A stretch of 64,000 bases of DNA, taken from Salvia splendens. Its lineage: Eukaryota; Streptophyta; Magnoliopsida; Lamiales; Lamiaceae. Positions 17,401 to 29,606 of this stretch are shown piece after piece (positions within the stretch are counted from its first letter, which is position 1; each line of letters opens with the position of its first letter). The notes under the pieces were generated by a model. It was not told the DNA's origin. It saw nothing but the letters and a program-made list of their open reading frames with translations, and did not search any database. Both the position numbers and the translations under genes were made by a program. The stretch covers positions 1-64,000 of the forward strand of contig NC_056036.1 of the NCBI RefSeq assembly GCF_004379255.2. Direction: 5' to 3'.

Positions 17401-20400
17401 GACTGCTTACGGCCTATTCGAGAAAACTTGACGAAGAAATGATCAGATTATGACCATACCTTATTGTTGCCCATCAAATATGATTTCTAATGCTACTTCA
17501 AGTAGCCAACAAAGACGAGTAACGAATAAGTTTCGGGCTTCCGAAGATTCCAAAATATACGGTAGGGGCTGCCTACGGCCTGTTCTAGAAAACTCGACGA
17601 AGAGATAATCAGATTATGACCATACCCTGCTATTTCCCATCAAATATGATTTCTAATGCTACTTCAAGTTGTCAACAATGACGAGTAACGAAAAAGTATG
17701 AGCTTCCGAAGATGCAAAAGAATACGGTTGGGCGTTGCATAGAGCATGTTCGAGAAATTTCGACGAAGAGATAATTGGGTTATGACTATACCCTACTGTT
17801 GCCCATCAAATATGAATCCTAATTCTATTTCAAGTGGTCAACAAGGATTAGTAAAGAAATAGTTATGGGCCTCTGAATATTCCAAAAAATACGGTAGGGG
17901 GCTGCCTAGGGCCGGTTCGAGAAATTTCGACAAAGATATAATCAGATTATGATTGTACTTTACTGTTGCCCATAAAATATTATTTCTAATGCTACTTCAA
18001 GTGGTCAACAAGGATGAGTATAGAAAAAGTTATGGGTGTATAATGATTTCAAAAAATACAGTAGGGGACTGCCTAGGGCCTGTTCGAGAAAACTTGACGA
18101 AGTGATAATCAGATTGTAATCATACCTTATTTTTTCCCATCAAATATGATTTCTTATGATACTTCACATAGTCTAAAAAATGAATAACGAGGAAGTTATG
18201 GGCTTCCGAAGATTCTAAAATATACGTTAGGGGGCTAGCTGCCTACGGCCTGTTCGAGAAAACACGACGAAGAGATAATCATATTATGATCATACCCTAC
18301 CGTTTCCCATCAAATATGATTTCTAATGCTATTTCAAGTTGTCAACAAGGACGAGTAACGAAAAAGTTATGGGCCTTTGAAAATTTTAAAAAAATATGAT
18401 TGGGGGCTGCCTAGGGCCTGTTTGAGAATACTCAACGAAGAGATAATCACAATATGACCATACCCTACCGTTTCCCATCAAATATGATTCCTAATGCTAT
18501 TTCAAGTAGTCAACAAAGACGAGTAACGAAGAAGTTATGGGATTCCGAATAATCCAACATCTACGGTAGGGGCTACCTACGGCCTGTTCGAGAAAAAACT
18601 CGACGAAGAGATAATCAAATTATGACCATACCCTAGTGTTGCCCATCAAATATGATTTCTAATGCTACTTCAAATAGTCAACAAGGACGAGTAACAAAGA
18701 AGTTATGGGCTTCCGAAGATTCCAAAAAATACGGTAGAGGGTGGCCACCTAGAGCCGGTTCGAGAAATTTCGACGAAGTGGTAATCAGATTATGACTATT
18801 CCATACTGTTGCCCATCAGATATGATTTCTAAGGCTGCTTCAAATACTCAACAAGGATGAGTATAGAAAAAGTTATGGGCCTCTGATGATTTCAAAAAAT
18901 ACGGTAGGGGACTACTTAGGGCCTGTTCAAGAAAACTCGACGAAGAAATAATCAGATTATGACCATACCTTATTGTTACCCATAAAATATGATTTCTAAT
19001 GCTACTTCATGTAGCCAACAAAGACGAGTAACGAATAAGTTATGGTCTTCCGAAGATTCCAAAATGTACGGTAGGGCTGCCTACGATCTGTTCTAGAAAT
19101 CTCGACGAAAAGATAATCAGATTATGACCATACCCTAGTGTTGCCCATCAAATATGATTTCTAATGCTACTTCAAATAGTCAACAAGGACGAGTAACAAA
19201 GACGTTATGGGCCTCCGAAGATTCCAAAAAATACGGTAGGGGGTGGCTGCCTAGGGTCGGTTCGATAAATTTCGACGAAGTGATAATCAGATTATGACTA
19301 TTCCATACTGTTGCCCATCAGATATGATTTCTAATGCTGCTTCAAACGGTCTATAAGGATGAGTATAGAAAAATTTATGGGCCTCTGATGATTTCAAAAA
19401 ATACGGTAGGGGACTGCTTAGGGCCTATTCGAGAAAACTTGACGAAGAAATGATCAGATTATGACCATACCTTATTGTTGCCCATCAAATATGATTTCTA
19501 ATGCTACTTCAAGTAGCCAACAAAGACGAGTAACGAATAAGTTTCGGGCTTCCGAAGATTCCAAAATATACGGTAGGGGCTGCCTACGGCCTGTTCTAGA
19601 AAACTCGACGAAGAGATAATCAGATTATGACCATACCCTGCTATTTCCCATCAAATATGATTTCTAATGCTACTTCAAGTTGTCAACAATGACGAGTAAC
19701 GAAAAAGTATGAGCTTCCGAAGATGCAAAAGAATACGGTTGGGCGTTGCATAGAGCATGTTCGAGAAATTTCGACGAAGAGATAATTGGGTTATGACTAT
19801 ACCCTACTGTTGCCCATCAAATATGAATCCTAATTCTATTTCAAGTGGTCAACAAGGATTAGTAAAGAAATAGTTATGGGCCTCTGAATATTCCAAAAAA
19901 TACGGTAGGGGGCTGCCTAGGGCCGGTTCGAGAAATTTCGACAAAGATATAATCAGATTATGATTGTACTTTACTGTTGCCCATAAAATATTATTTCTAA
20001 TGCTACTTCAAGTGGTCAACAAGGATGAGTATAGAAAAAGTTATGGGTGTATAATGATTTCAAAAAATACAGTAGGGGACTGCCTAGGGCCTGTTCGAGA
20101 AAACTTGACGAAGTGATAATCAGATTGTAATCATACCTTATTTTTTCCCATCAAATATGATTTCTTATGATACTTCACATAGTCTAAAAAATGAATAACG
20201 AGGAAGTTATGGGCTTCCGAAGATTCTAAAATATACGTTAGGGGGCTAGCTGCCTACGGCCTGTTCGAGAAAACACGACGAAGAGATAATCAGATTATGA
20301 TCATACCCTACCGTTTCCCATCAAATATGATTTCTAATGCTATTTCAAGTTGTCAACAAGGACGAGTAACGAAAAAGTTATGGGCCTTTGAAAATTTTAA

Positions 20401-22378
20401 AAAAATATGATTGGGGGCTGCCTAGGGCCTGTTTGAGAATACTCAACGAAGAGATAATCACAATATGACCATACCCTACCGTTTCCCATCAAATATGATT
20501 CCTAATGCTATTTCAAGTAGTCAACAAAGACGAGTAACGAAGAAGTTATGGGATTCCGAATAATCCAACATCTACGGTAGGGGCTACCTACGGCCTGTTC
20601 GAGAAAAAACTCGACGAAGAGATAATCAAATTATGACCATACCCTAGTGTTGCCCATCAAATATGATTTCTAATGCTACTTCAAATAGTCAACAAGGACG
20701 AGTAACAAAGAAGTTATGGGCTTCTGAAGATTCCAAAAAATACGGTAGGGGGTGCCTAGGGCTTGTTCGAGAAATTTCTACGAAGAGATAATCAGGTTAT
20801 GACTATACCCTACTGTTTCCCATCAAATATGATTCCTAATGCTATTTCAAGTGGTCAACAAGAATGAGTAAAGGAATAGTTATGGGCCTCTGAAGATTTC
20901 AAAATATACGGTAAGGGGTTGGCTACCTAGGGTCTGTTCGAGAAACCTCGACGAAGAGATAATCAGATTATGACCATACCCTATTGTTGCCATCAAATAT
21001 GATTTCTAATGCTACTGCAAGTAGTCAACAAGGACGAGTAACGAACAAGTTATGGGCCTCAAAAAATTTTAAAAAATAAAGTAGGAAGCCGCCTAGGGCC
21101 TATTTGAGAATACTCGACGAAGAGATAATCACATTATGACCATACCCTATTGTTTCCCATCAAATATGATTTCTAATTCTACTTCAAGTAGTCAACAAAG
21201 ACGAGTAACGAAGAAGTTATGAGCTTCCGAATATTCCAACATCTATGGTATGTGTGTCCCTACGGACTGTTCGAGAAAACTCGACGAATAGATAATCAGA
21301 TTATGACCATACCCTAATGTTTCCCATCAAATATGATTTATAATGCTACTTCAAGTAGTCAACAAGGACGAGTAACGAAGAAGTTATGGGCTTCCGAAGA
21401 TTCCAAAAAATACGATAGGGGGCGGCTGCCTAGGTCCGGTTCGAGAAATTTCGACGTAGAGATAATCAGATTATGACTATACCCTACTATTGCCCATCAA
21501 ATATGATTTCTAACGCTACTTTAAGTGTTCAACAACAATAAGTAAAGAAGAAGTTATGTGCCTCTGAAGATTTCAAAAATTTCGGTAAGGGGCTGCCTAG
21601 GGCCTGTTTGAGAAAACTCGACGAAGAGATAATCAAATTATGACCATACCCTACTGTTGTCTATCAAATATGATTTCTAATTCTACTTCAAGTAGTCAAC
21701 AAGGATGAGTTACGAAGAAGTTATGGGCTTCCGAAGATTCTAAAAAATACGGTAGGGGGGCTGCCTAGAGCTTGTTCGAGAAATTTCGACGAATAGATAA
21801 TTAGATTATGACTATACCCTACTGTTGCCCATCAAATATGATTTCTAATACTACTTCAAGTGGTTAACAAGGATGAGTAAAGAAAAAGTTATGGGCCTCT
21901 GAAGATTTCAAAAAACACGGTACGGGGCCTAGGGCTTGTTCGAGAAAACTAGACGAAGATATAATTAGATTATGACCATACCCTACTGTTTCTCGTCAAA
22001 TATGATTTCCAATGCTACTTCAAGTAGTCAACAATGAAGAGTAACGAATAAGTTATGGGCTTCCGAAGATTCCAAAAAATACGGTAGTAGGCGGCTACCT
22101 AGGGCCTGTTCGAGAAAACTTGACGAAAAGATAATCAGATTATGACCATACCCTACCATTGCCCATCAAATATGATTTCTAATGCTACTTCCAGTAGTCA
22201 ACAAGGACAAGTAACGAAAAAGTTATGGGCTTCTAAAGATTCCAAAAAATACGGTAGGAGGATGCCTAGGGCATGTTCGAGAAATTTTGACGAAGAGATA
22301 ATCATATTATGACTATACCCTACTGTTGCACATCAAATATGATTTCTAATGCTACTTCAAGTGGTCAACAAGGATGAG
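14429..22378. repeat. ~165-bp subtelomeric satellite array
   Basis: About 48 diverged tandem monomers of roughly 161-171 bp, each holding versions of ACGGTAGGGG, CTGTTCGAGAAAACTCGACGA, GATAATCAGATTATGACCATA, CCCATCAAATATGATTTCTAATG and GTTATGGGCTTCCGAAGATT. Larger units repeat with start points at 14447, 16218, 18061 and 20072 (periods 1771, 1843 and 2011 bases, the last partial to about 20725). From 20725 to 22378 the monomers are less ordered. No coding content; the short ORFs are satellite sequence. The array ends abruptly in ...GGATGAGTA at 22378. Confidence 0.95.
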
Positions 22379-22450
22379 TAAATTCAAACTATTCAATTTC
22401 CCAAAATATCTATATCTTCACAAGTCCAAGTCATTAAATGCATAATACTA
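22379..22450. other. Satellite edge to MITE
   Basis: Unique AT-rich sequence between the satellite and the first MITE; no feature seen. Confidence 0.6.
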
Positions 22451-22674
22451 CTCTATCCGTCCCAAGATAAGTGAAGCACTTCTTTTGGATATAGAATTTA
22501 AGAAATTGATATTTAAACAATTAAAGTAAAGTGAGAAAAGTATGAGAGAGAAAAAAATAAGGAAGTAAATAGAGAATTAAGTATGTGGAGAATAAAGTAA
22601 GAGAGATAATTTTTTACTAAAAAAAGGAAATGGTACACTTATAGTACTACTTGCTTATCTTGGGATGGAAGAAG
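22451..22674. mobile_element. Stowaway-like MITE
   Basis: Terminal inverted repeats CTCTATCCGTCCCAAGATAAG and CTTATCTTGGGATGGAAGAAG flanked by TA on both sides, the hallmark of Tc1/Mariner-type MITEs. AT-rich interior, no ORF. The 22675-23168 stretch after it shows no gene I can support, only the 3' flank of NAGK. Confidence 0.85.
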
Positions 22675-23168
22675 TATTAAAACTTCTCATAGAATAAGAA
22701 CTTAATAAAAGAGATTGGATCATATCAGTATTGAAATACTGACTTATACGGTTATACCACCTCAAAATACAACACGAAGCACACAAAGGGTAAATTAAAA
22801 ACCTACGATTATCGATTCATATGAATTTGATCCAAAACAATGATTGAATGTGGACATGGATGAATCGACAAAGAAATTGGTAATATCTCCTATTTCTTGG
22901 GAAAAATTTATAAAAAAGCTTTCACTTATCACATCAACCGACAATAACAAGCGCACTTGGATTGAACGGACTTTTAAAACAACTAATTCACTATACACAC
23001 AACATAAATAAGAGAACCAAAATTTGCTTCCAACTTTATCCTTGCAAGTATTCCCATCACTCGCTGCCTATGCTTACTAAAAAAAAGAAAAACAAAAGCA
23101 TAGGGCAGCATGCTTCTTTGCGCGAGCTCTCTGCCCCGTTGCTATACTGGTAAGGTGTCCTTGCACTG

Positions 23169-26100
23169 TCAACTTGTTGATGCTTCCTGATGACATTGTC
23201 TCATCAGGGAGCTCCAAGCAAGCAATGCAGCTCCAACTGCAGGCTCAAGCTAGTGTTTTGTAGTGGAAAATGAAGAAACAAGCACGTATTTAGCATGCAA
23301 AAAAGAATATGCAGCAACAATGAGATCGCGTTTTTCTAGAGAGGTTAACGAGCATGTATAGATAAATGAAGAGCAACAACAAGATCATGCCTACCTTGGG
23401 GCGAATAGGGAGAACACCGGGGAAGTCCTTGGATATGCAGTTTATGACCTCGTTGCCAATGTCCCACCTCTTGTTGGCCTCAAGTACGCCACCAACCATC
23501 ACGAGGGGGAAAGAATCCTTGCCATCTGCAGGAAAAAAAATGGAAAGCACAAAGTAGCTTAGTTGTGATGGTGTCAAAAAAATGGAAAGCACAAAGTAGC
23601 TTAGAAGTGTGGAGCCTAATGTTTAGAATATCAGAGCCTGGATCCTTATGCGTTTATTAGGGCTTGGGTTTAGCCAAAATCCAAAAAAATTACAGTGATA
23701 AACCACGGCTTGGCATCCACTGGACGACGTAGTTAAACATCCTAACAAACTGGGCAAACAGTTCTCTTGTCTTCTTTATTGCTTTTTGTGGCTATTGTGG
23801 CTGTTATTTTATACTCCCTCCGCCCCATTAAAAATGACTCACTTTCCTTTTTAGTTTGTCCCAACCAAGATGACTCATTACTAAAAATGGAACCACCTTT
23901 TATCTCTACTTTGTTCCCTCTCTCTTACTTTACTCTTTCCACTTAACACACAAAATAAAGCTGCATAAAATCCCCGTGCCGCTCAAGGAAAGGGTCATCT
24001 TTCTTGGGACGGAGGGAGTAACAAAGTCTTTGTTTGAGAAACGCACCTTCACCACAGAGCTCTAATCTTGCTACAACAGCTTTCACACTCGAAGCCAGTT
24101 CATGAACAGCATCAAATAAGATGTTTGTAGCTGCAAGATCGCCTGCATCTGCACAAGAAACCACGATGGGAAGCAGGGCTGCGATTCGAGCCCACGATGG
24201 ATCTGAATACGTCCACCTATAATAAAATTTCAATCATATCCTATATGCTATCAACATCATCATCATTATTGTGATTTGTTTGCAACTTCAAAATATACTG
24301 CCTCTGTCCCAATAAATGTGGCTTATTTCCCTTTTTCGGGCCGTCCCACGTAAAGTGGCTTATTTCCACTAATGGGTCATACTACTACTTTACACACAAA
24401 ATACAACCTTCTTTATACACATGTTTTACAGTAATCAGCCACATATTGGGACGAGGAGAGTATTATTTTAATAATGTTTGATGACCCATGAGATAACGAA
24501 GTGGTTATAGTAATAATATAAGAATTAGAGGCATACCCTATGAGTTCATAGTAATAATATAAGAATAAGAGGCATACCCTATGAGTTCATCTGGAGAAGA
24601 GAGATTCAGTTTTTCTAGAATGCTTTGTGTAAGTGTTGTCTGCGGACCACGGCTGTCGTAAGCTCTAATTACAGCTGTCAACGCCTGTGCAGATATACCA
24701 TATGCACTGCAAGTAAAGGACGGGTATCATATCGAAGAAACATACATTTTTGATTGATTGCAATCAAATCATAAAGATGGGAATAACACGAACGATTGTT
24801 TACAGTGCATACCTTCCCCAGTCGCCTAAAACAGGTCCAGCACCGGCAGCCCGAGCTTCTCTTCCATCTTCAGTGAACCCGTAAGCAATGGTGCCTGTAC
24901 CCGCTATGAGGACGCATCCATGAAGCTTCCCCATCGTCCCACTTGACAAAGCAGCCACGGCATCATTCTCAACAAACAACCTAACATGCATGGGGAATAT
25001 TTCTCTACGAAGATAAAGCAAGAAAAATAGCAATTAGGATCAGATGAAGCACTTTAAAGTTGAAGTTTGTTACAGAGAATGCAAAATGCAAGCAATATCA
25101 TGTTGTGTTACGAATTGTATTTGCAATATCCAAAAAAAATGAAAGAATGAATTCTTCAAAATTTGAACCTTAGCCAAGTAAGTATGCGATGCTGGTCCTT
25201 TGGGTGGTCGACACCAGAAGCTGAAAGACAGACGGCTTGAACAGAAGCACGAGTAGATCTTGACTCTGCAAGAGCATCAGCCATAACTTTCTCTAAAGTC
25301 TCTCTAGCTGCAGATTCTGTAAACAATAAAAAAGGTTTGAAGAATTATTCAAGGGAAGACAAACATGACTTTTCATTCACTGCATTAATTTCTTAGAACA
25401 GTCAGTAATCTGAATAAATGAAAAGAACTGGATAGAAATCATCAAAATAGGCCGACAGAATAAGCCATTCACAAACTTCGAAAGACACACGACAAGCTAC
25501 TCACTACTCGAGGAGCTAATGAGCTATGCATAATAAAACTACCGAGTGACTCCTAAACAAGGAAAAACTCCTAATTTAACATCTGAATATAACTCCTAAT
25601 GTGACTCTAACTCTATCAGATAAGCACCTACTCTAACAAACTCAACTAACTAATAATCAATAATTAATAACTAACGATCTCTACCATTTTCTGATGTGAT
25701 TATATGAATAATGCAAATCAAACTATGATCACCTAAAAATAGCTAGCTAATGTAAAGAACAACAAGATTAGAGGGGATCCAAATGAAATTGCTGATTCTA
25801 GCATTCTACTACTCCATGTGTCTTCCCATACTCCACAGTAAATAAACAACGGATCTAGGTCTCGCTATTACCACGCTAGGGCTAACGATTGAGTCACATT
25901 GGCTCCCGCGTGAAAAAGAAGCACTAGTTTATGACAACGAATGCCTTATTTCCCTCATAACTAGTTCAGGTTTTCCAATGAGGCAGAAATATCATTGACA
26001 CTCGTGGAGAAAACATCATGACAGCTATGACACTGTCACGACTCCTTAACCAACATTTATCCTCAGACACAACATGTCATGATTTCGCCACATTTCACCA

Positions 26101-26573
26101 TTGATTATTAATATGCACAATCGTCCTAGACTCCTGGTGTTTGTGATCTAACGAGAACCACATCAAGTAACCACAGCTCAAAAATTCATATTAACTACAA
26201 CTGGAACTCATAGGTATTCAAAATCCAAAAGCATAATCACATAATTAATATAGTGGGACTAAATATACCACAAAACATAAAGCAGTGAAACAATCAGTTA
26301 AAGCATAAAACTACCTCCAACACTGTTGTGATTGGAACAACCAGCGACGGCACGAGCAAGAACCGGCAGAGGATCAGGCAGCTGCTGATCAAACGGAGTC
26401 AACGACATACATATGCAAACAGTCGACGCCGTCCCACCATCTATCCCCAATATCACTTTCCTGCCATAAACCCCACCATTCAAAATCCTACCTCCAACAC
26501 TATAAGAAGCAGCAGCCATCATGTTTAATTCATGCTCAAATTCCCAAATTTGCCTATTCCTATACCTCTTCAT
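23169..26573 (-). CDS. NAGK: N-acetyl-D-glucosamine kinase, seven exons
   Basis: Phosphorylates GlcNAc to GlcNAc-6-phosphate for amino-sugar salvage; BadF/BadG ATPase family. Exons on the minus strand: 26573-26315, 25316-25169, 25004-24813, 24706-24578, 24216-24047, 23525-23395, 23249-23169. The total of 1110 bases gives 369 residues, every junction is GT-AG and all phases join. Seen: N-terminal MKRYRNRQIWEFE, phosphate-binding ILGIDGGTAST (about 41-51), AVAGCSNHNSVGE, FVENDAVAAL, GTMGKLHGCVLIAGTGTIAYG, VLGDWGSAYG, DPSWARIAAL and VMVGGVLEANKRWD, ending EPAVGAALLAWSSLM. Length and motifs match the single-copy plant enzyme. MITEs sit in two introns. The large first intron (25317-26314) carries nothing I recognise. 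A 40-bp duplication covers one splice donor. Confidence 0.93.
23814..24018. mobile_element. Stowaway-like MITE in NAGK intron
   Basis: CTCCCTCCGCCCCATTAAAAA and a matching right end GGGACGGAGGGAG, flanked by TA. It lies in the intron between the fifth and sixth coding exons, ending 28 bases from the donor of exon 5. Confidence 0.85.
24298..24460. mobile_element. Stowaway-like MITE in NAGK intron
   Basis: CTGCCTCTGTCCCAATAAATG at the left and CATATTGGGACGAGGAGAG at the right, TA-flanked. It lies in the intron between coding exons 4 and 5. Confidence 0.8.
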
Positions 26574-27241
26574 AGCTCAAAATTTAATAAAACTAGAAGC
26601 ACCCAACAAGAAAAAAAATTGATAAAGGTTGCAACTTCAACAGTGGTGACAACTGGTCTCTCCGTTTCTTCTTGAAATAGAAAATTGGGGAACCGAGTTT
26701 GATGATATTGGCAAGAATGATTAGTGATGGGTGGTTTATAATGGGGGTTTGGGAAATTAAAAATTGGGACGGCAACAAAGAGACAAGGGCTTGAAGATAA
26801 CTGCTTGATCATATCTGAAATCGACGAGTCTGCATAGTAATTGAATAAATGGGGATGGCGATTGGAGGATGCACATAAAGTATTCAATGAAAATACACAG
26901 CCATTTTTGCTTAGCACTGCAGACTGCATGAGGTTATTGTCCTTTTGCGATTTGGCATATTTGAAAACCATGTTATAGGTTGTAGGCCACGTGGCTCGTT
27001 TTGAAGCGTTTGTAGTTGCTGTGAGAGTGAATTTTATATGGCCATCCATTATATTTTACCCCAGCCGCCCCCGAAATGTTATTCACATTTGGTTCCCTGC
27101 GGATTTTTAAAGATGTGAATGAAAAAAAGAGTGGAATGCAGATTCCATAATTATATACTCCTTTAGTTCCACTTAAGGGTATCCATAATGGGCCTCCCGA
27201 TGGTATCCATCGTCCTCAGGAGCGGACAATGTAGTTCCACT
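26574..27241. other. NAGK 5' flank and truncated Harbinger end
   Basis: 5' leader and promoter side of NAGK. A minus-strand frame open to 27049 here has no recognisable homology and I do not call it. At 27177-27241 is a lone PIF/Harbinger-type end, TAA-GGGTATCCATAATGGG, whose flank (TAGTTCCACTTAAGGG) is repeated before the next element. Confidence 0.55.
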
Positions 27242-27244
27242 TAA

Positions 27245-27873
27245 GGGCACCCGCAATGGGGCGTCTGATGGCGTCCATCGGCCTCGGGCGCGGACAATGC
27301 CCACATTGTGGGTGTCCGCCATAGTCCGCAATGGCGCGGACGATGACACGCATTTTACTTAAAAAAATGCGTTTGCCAGGGATCGAACCCGGGTCTATTG
27401 CTTGGAAGGCAAAAATCCAAACCGTTGTACTACAAACAATAGTTGAGATATCTTGAAAACTAAATTATTTTATATATTTATTAAGATGATAATGTGATAA
27501 AAATGATAATTTATGATTAAAAAGTAGAATTCGGTGAAACGAGAATTTGCTTCTTCGAGTTATTAAGATGATTATGTTGTGTGATTGAAATGAAGGTTTT
27601 TTATAAATGTATTAATTTTTATAAATGTATTAATTTTTAAATTTATTAATTTATTAATTTTTATAAATGTACTAATGTTTAATCAATGCAATCTTCTCCG
27701 AATTTTAGTTACTCGTTGTGTTTTTTAATTAGTTTGCATTACATATTTGAAAACATTTAAATTAATTAACAAAACAATAGTAAACATATAGGGTGCGTCT
27801 TAGGGCGCCACATTGCAGGTGGGGGTAGGAGTATAAAACTGATGACGTGGCGCGCCTTAGGGCGCCCCATTGC
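27245..27873. mobile_element. PIF/Harbinger-type element A carrying a tRNA-Gly-like sequence
   Basis: Left end GGGCACCCGCAATGGGGCG after TAA. Its right part (27790-27873) is homologous to the right end of the neighbouring element B (GATGACGTGGCGCGCC, GGGCGCCCCATTGC). The interior is AT-rich and contains a tRNA-Gly-like gene; no transposase. Its right terminus merges with element B at TAA (27874-27876). Confidence 0.7.
27369..27439 (-). tRNA. tRNA-Gly(TCC)-like sequence, probably degenerate
   Basis: Read on the minus strand, the D arm (GTAGTACAACGGTTTGGA), anticodon arm TTGCCTTCCAAGCAA with anticodon TCC, variable loop and T arm (CCGGGTTCGATCCCTGG) all match plant tRNA-Gly. The acceptor stem is imperfect: the 5' side reads TTGTTTG against CAAACGC, so the first pairs are lost or wobble. 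It lies inside a transposon, so a captured, decaying tRNA gene is most likely. Confidence 0.75.
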
Positions 27874-27876
27874 TAA

Positions 27877-29364
27877 GGCCATCCGCAATGGGGCGGACGA
27901 TGGCACGCCCGATGGCGCGCATCGTCTGCGCCCGCCATTGTCCGCCCCATTGCGGGTGCGTGACATAGGCCGCGGACGATCGTCGCTCCCTATACTAAGG
28001 GCGCGAAGTATAGCGCGGACGATGTCCATCGTCCGCGCCATCGTCCGCCCCATTGCGGCCTACGCGGACGATGGTCGCGGACGATAGGCCATCGGCCGCG
28101 CCATCGTCCGCCCCACTGTGGGCTACGTGGACGATGGCACCCATTTTTTATTTTCTATTTAAATCTCGTTTCTCATTCATTTGTACATACGAACATATCG
28201 ACTATCTCTTTACATATTCTCTCTCAACATCCAACCAAAATGAATCTCGGCGACGACACCAATAGTTCTAGTTCGTCTGAAGCGCTTTTGTCGGGGGATA
28301 GTAGAGGCCTATGGCGACACATATTTGCGCAAGCCGACTGCCACTGATTGCCAGGGTCTGATGCAGATGCACGAGACGACGCACGGGTTTTCTGGGATGC
28401 TCGGGAGCATCGACTGTATGCACTGGCAGTGGAAGAATTGTCCGACGGCGTGGAGAGGCCAATTCACAAATGGATACAAGGGCAGCCACCCGACGATGAT
28501 CCTCGAAGCCGTCGCTGACCATCGACTCTGGATCTGATATGCTTACTTCGGCGCAGCCGGGTCGAACAACGACATTAACGTCCTCAACTCGTCCACCCTC
28601 TTCACCGAGCAATGTAACGGCAACGGCCCGGCCATCGAGTTCACTGCCAACAGACGTCAATACCATATGGGGTACTACTTGGCCGATGGCATCTACCCAC
28701 GGTGGTCAGTTTTCCTAAAGACGATCAGCTGCCCAATTGGTGAGAAGAGGGTTTTATTTGCGCAAAAGCAGGAGTCGGCACGGAAGGATGTCGAGCGGGC
28801 ATTTGGTGTGCTCCAATCACGGTGGGCAATTGTGAAAAGGCCGGCTCGTTCCTGGTACAAGGAAGTCATCACCGATGTCATATATGCGTGCATAATCATG
28901 CACAACATGATAGTCGAGAATGAAGGCGGAAACATCACCGATTGGAATGAAGATGAACGTGCATCTAGCTCGTCCGGCACGTCGACCGAGACACCCGATA
29001 GAGGGTTACCGTTAGGCTTCAATGAGGTTCTATCTAGACAGGCCTCAATGCGCAACCAACAGGATCATGCGCAACTCATGAGCGACATGATTGAAGAAGT
29101 GTGGGCTCGTAACCGCCGTCGCTGAGTTTGCGTTTTTTTAATTCGCATTGTAATGTATTAATTTTTATTAAATGAAATGAAGTTTTTGAAATTCGTATTT
29201 TAATTTATTAGTTTTTTTAAATTCGTATGGATTTTGTAAATATTAAAAAAATTATGATGTGGCGCGCCTTAGGGCGCCCCACTGCAGGTGGTGAGGTAGG
29301 AGGATAAAACTGATGACGTGGTGCGCCATAGCGCGCGCCTTAGGGCGCCCCATTGCTGATGCCC
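27877..29364 (+). mobile_element. PIF/Harbinger element B with defective transposase
   Basis: Left end GGCCATCCGCAATGGGGCGG after TAA, right end CGCCCCATTGCTGATGCCC followed by TAA (29365-29367). Subterminal regions carry many GCGGACGATGG-type repeats, candidate transposase binding sites. It encloses a truncated transposase frame at 28240-29125. Confidence 0.82.
28240..29125 (+). pseudogene. Harbinger transposase remnant
   Basis: DDE_Tnp_4-type plant Harbinger transposase with its N-terminal half deleted. Homology begins near 28288 (GIVEAYGDTYLRKPT) and continues through GFSGMLGSIDCMHWQWKNCP, then an in-frame TGA at 28535-28537 where relatives have Trp (LWIWHAYF). The frame resumes with SNNDINVLN, YHMGYYLADGIYP, ARKDVERAFGVLQSRWAIV and CIIMHNMIVENE and ends in a normal stop at 29123. 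With no N-terminus and a stop it cannot be active. Confidence 0.88.
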
Positions 29365-29367
29365 TAA

Positions 29368-29606
29368 TGGCCTAAAGTGACACAATTTTTTTTGAAATGT
29401 CTCACTCTAAATAACACAAATTTTAAAAACAGATACATCACTCTCTCAACTTTTTTTCTTCTTGTTTTATTCTTTTCATTTAACTCACTAAATAACATTA
29501 CATAAAATCAATGCTCCATTTACAATGAAACAAATAGAGTATTAAATTTATAATAGAATATAAGTGTAATAAGTTAATGAAAAGTGAGATATATTAAATA
29601 ATAAAG
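29368..29606. other. AT-rich spacer
   Basis: Between two transposons. Contains a decayed MITE-like stretch (GTGACACAATTT ... ACAAATAGAGTATTA) but no complete terminal repeat; no gene. Confidence 0.5.

Noticed and set aside
14429..22378. Possible CRISPR-like array
   Set aside because: Regular ~165-bp spacing of a single drifting unit; no spacers alternating with constant short repeats. It is a satellite in a plant nucleus.
26570..27049. 159-residue minus-strand ORF upstream of NAGK
   Set aside because: It overlaps the NAGK start region in another frame, has no recognisable motifs, and the NAGK start Met is well supported by homology.
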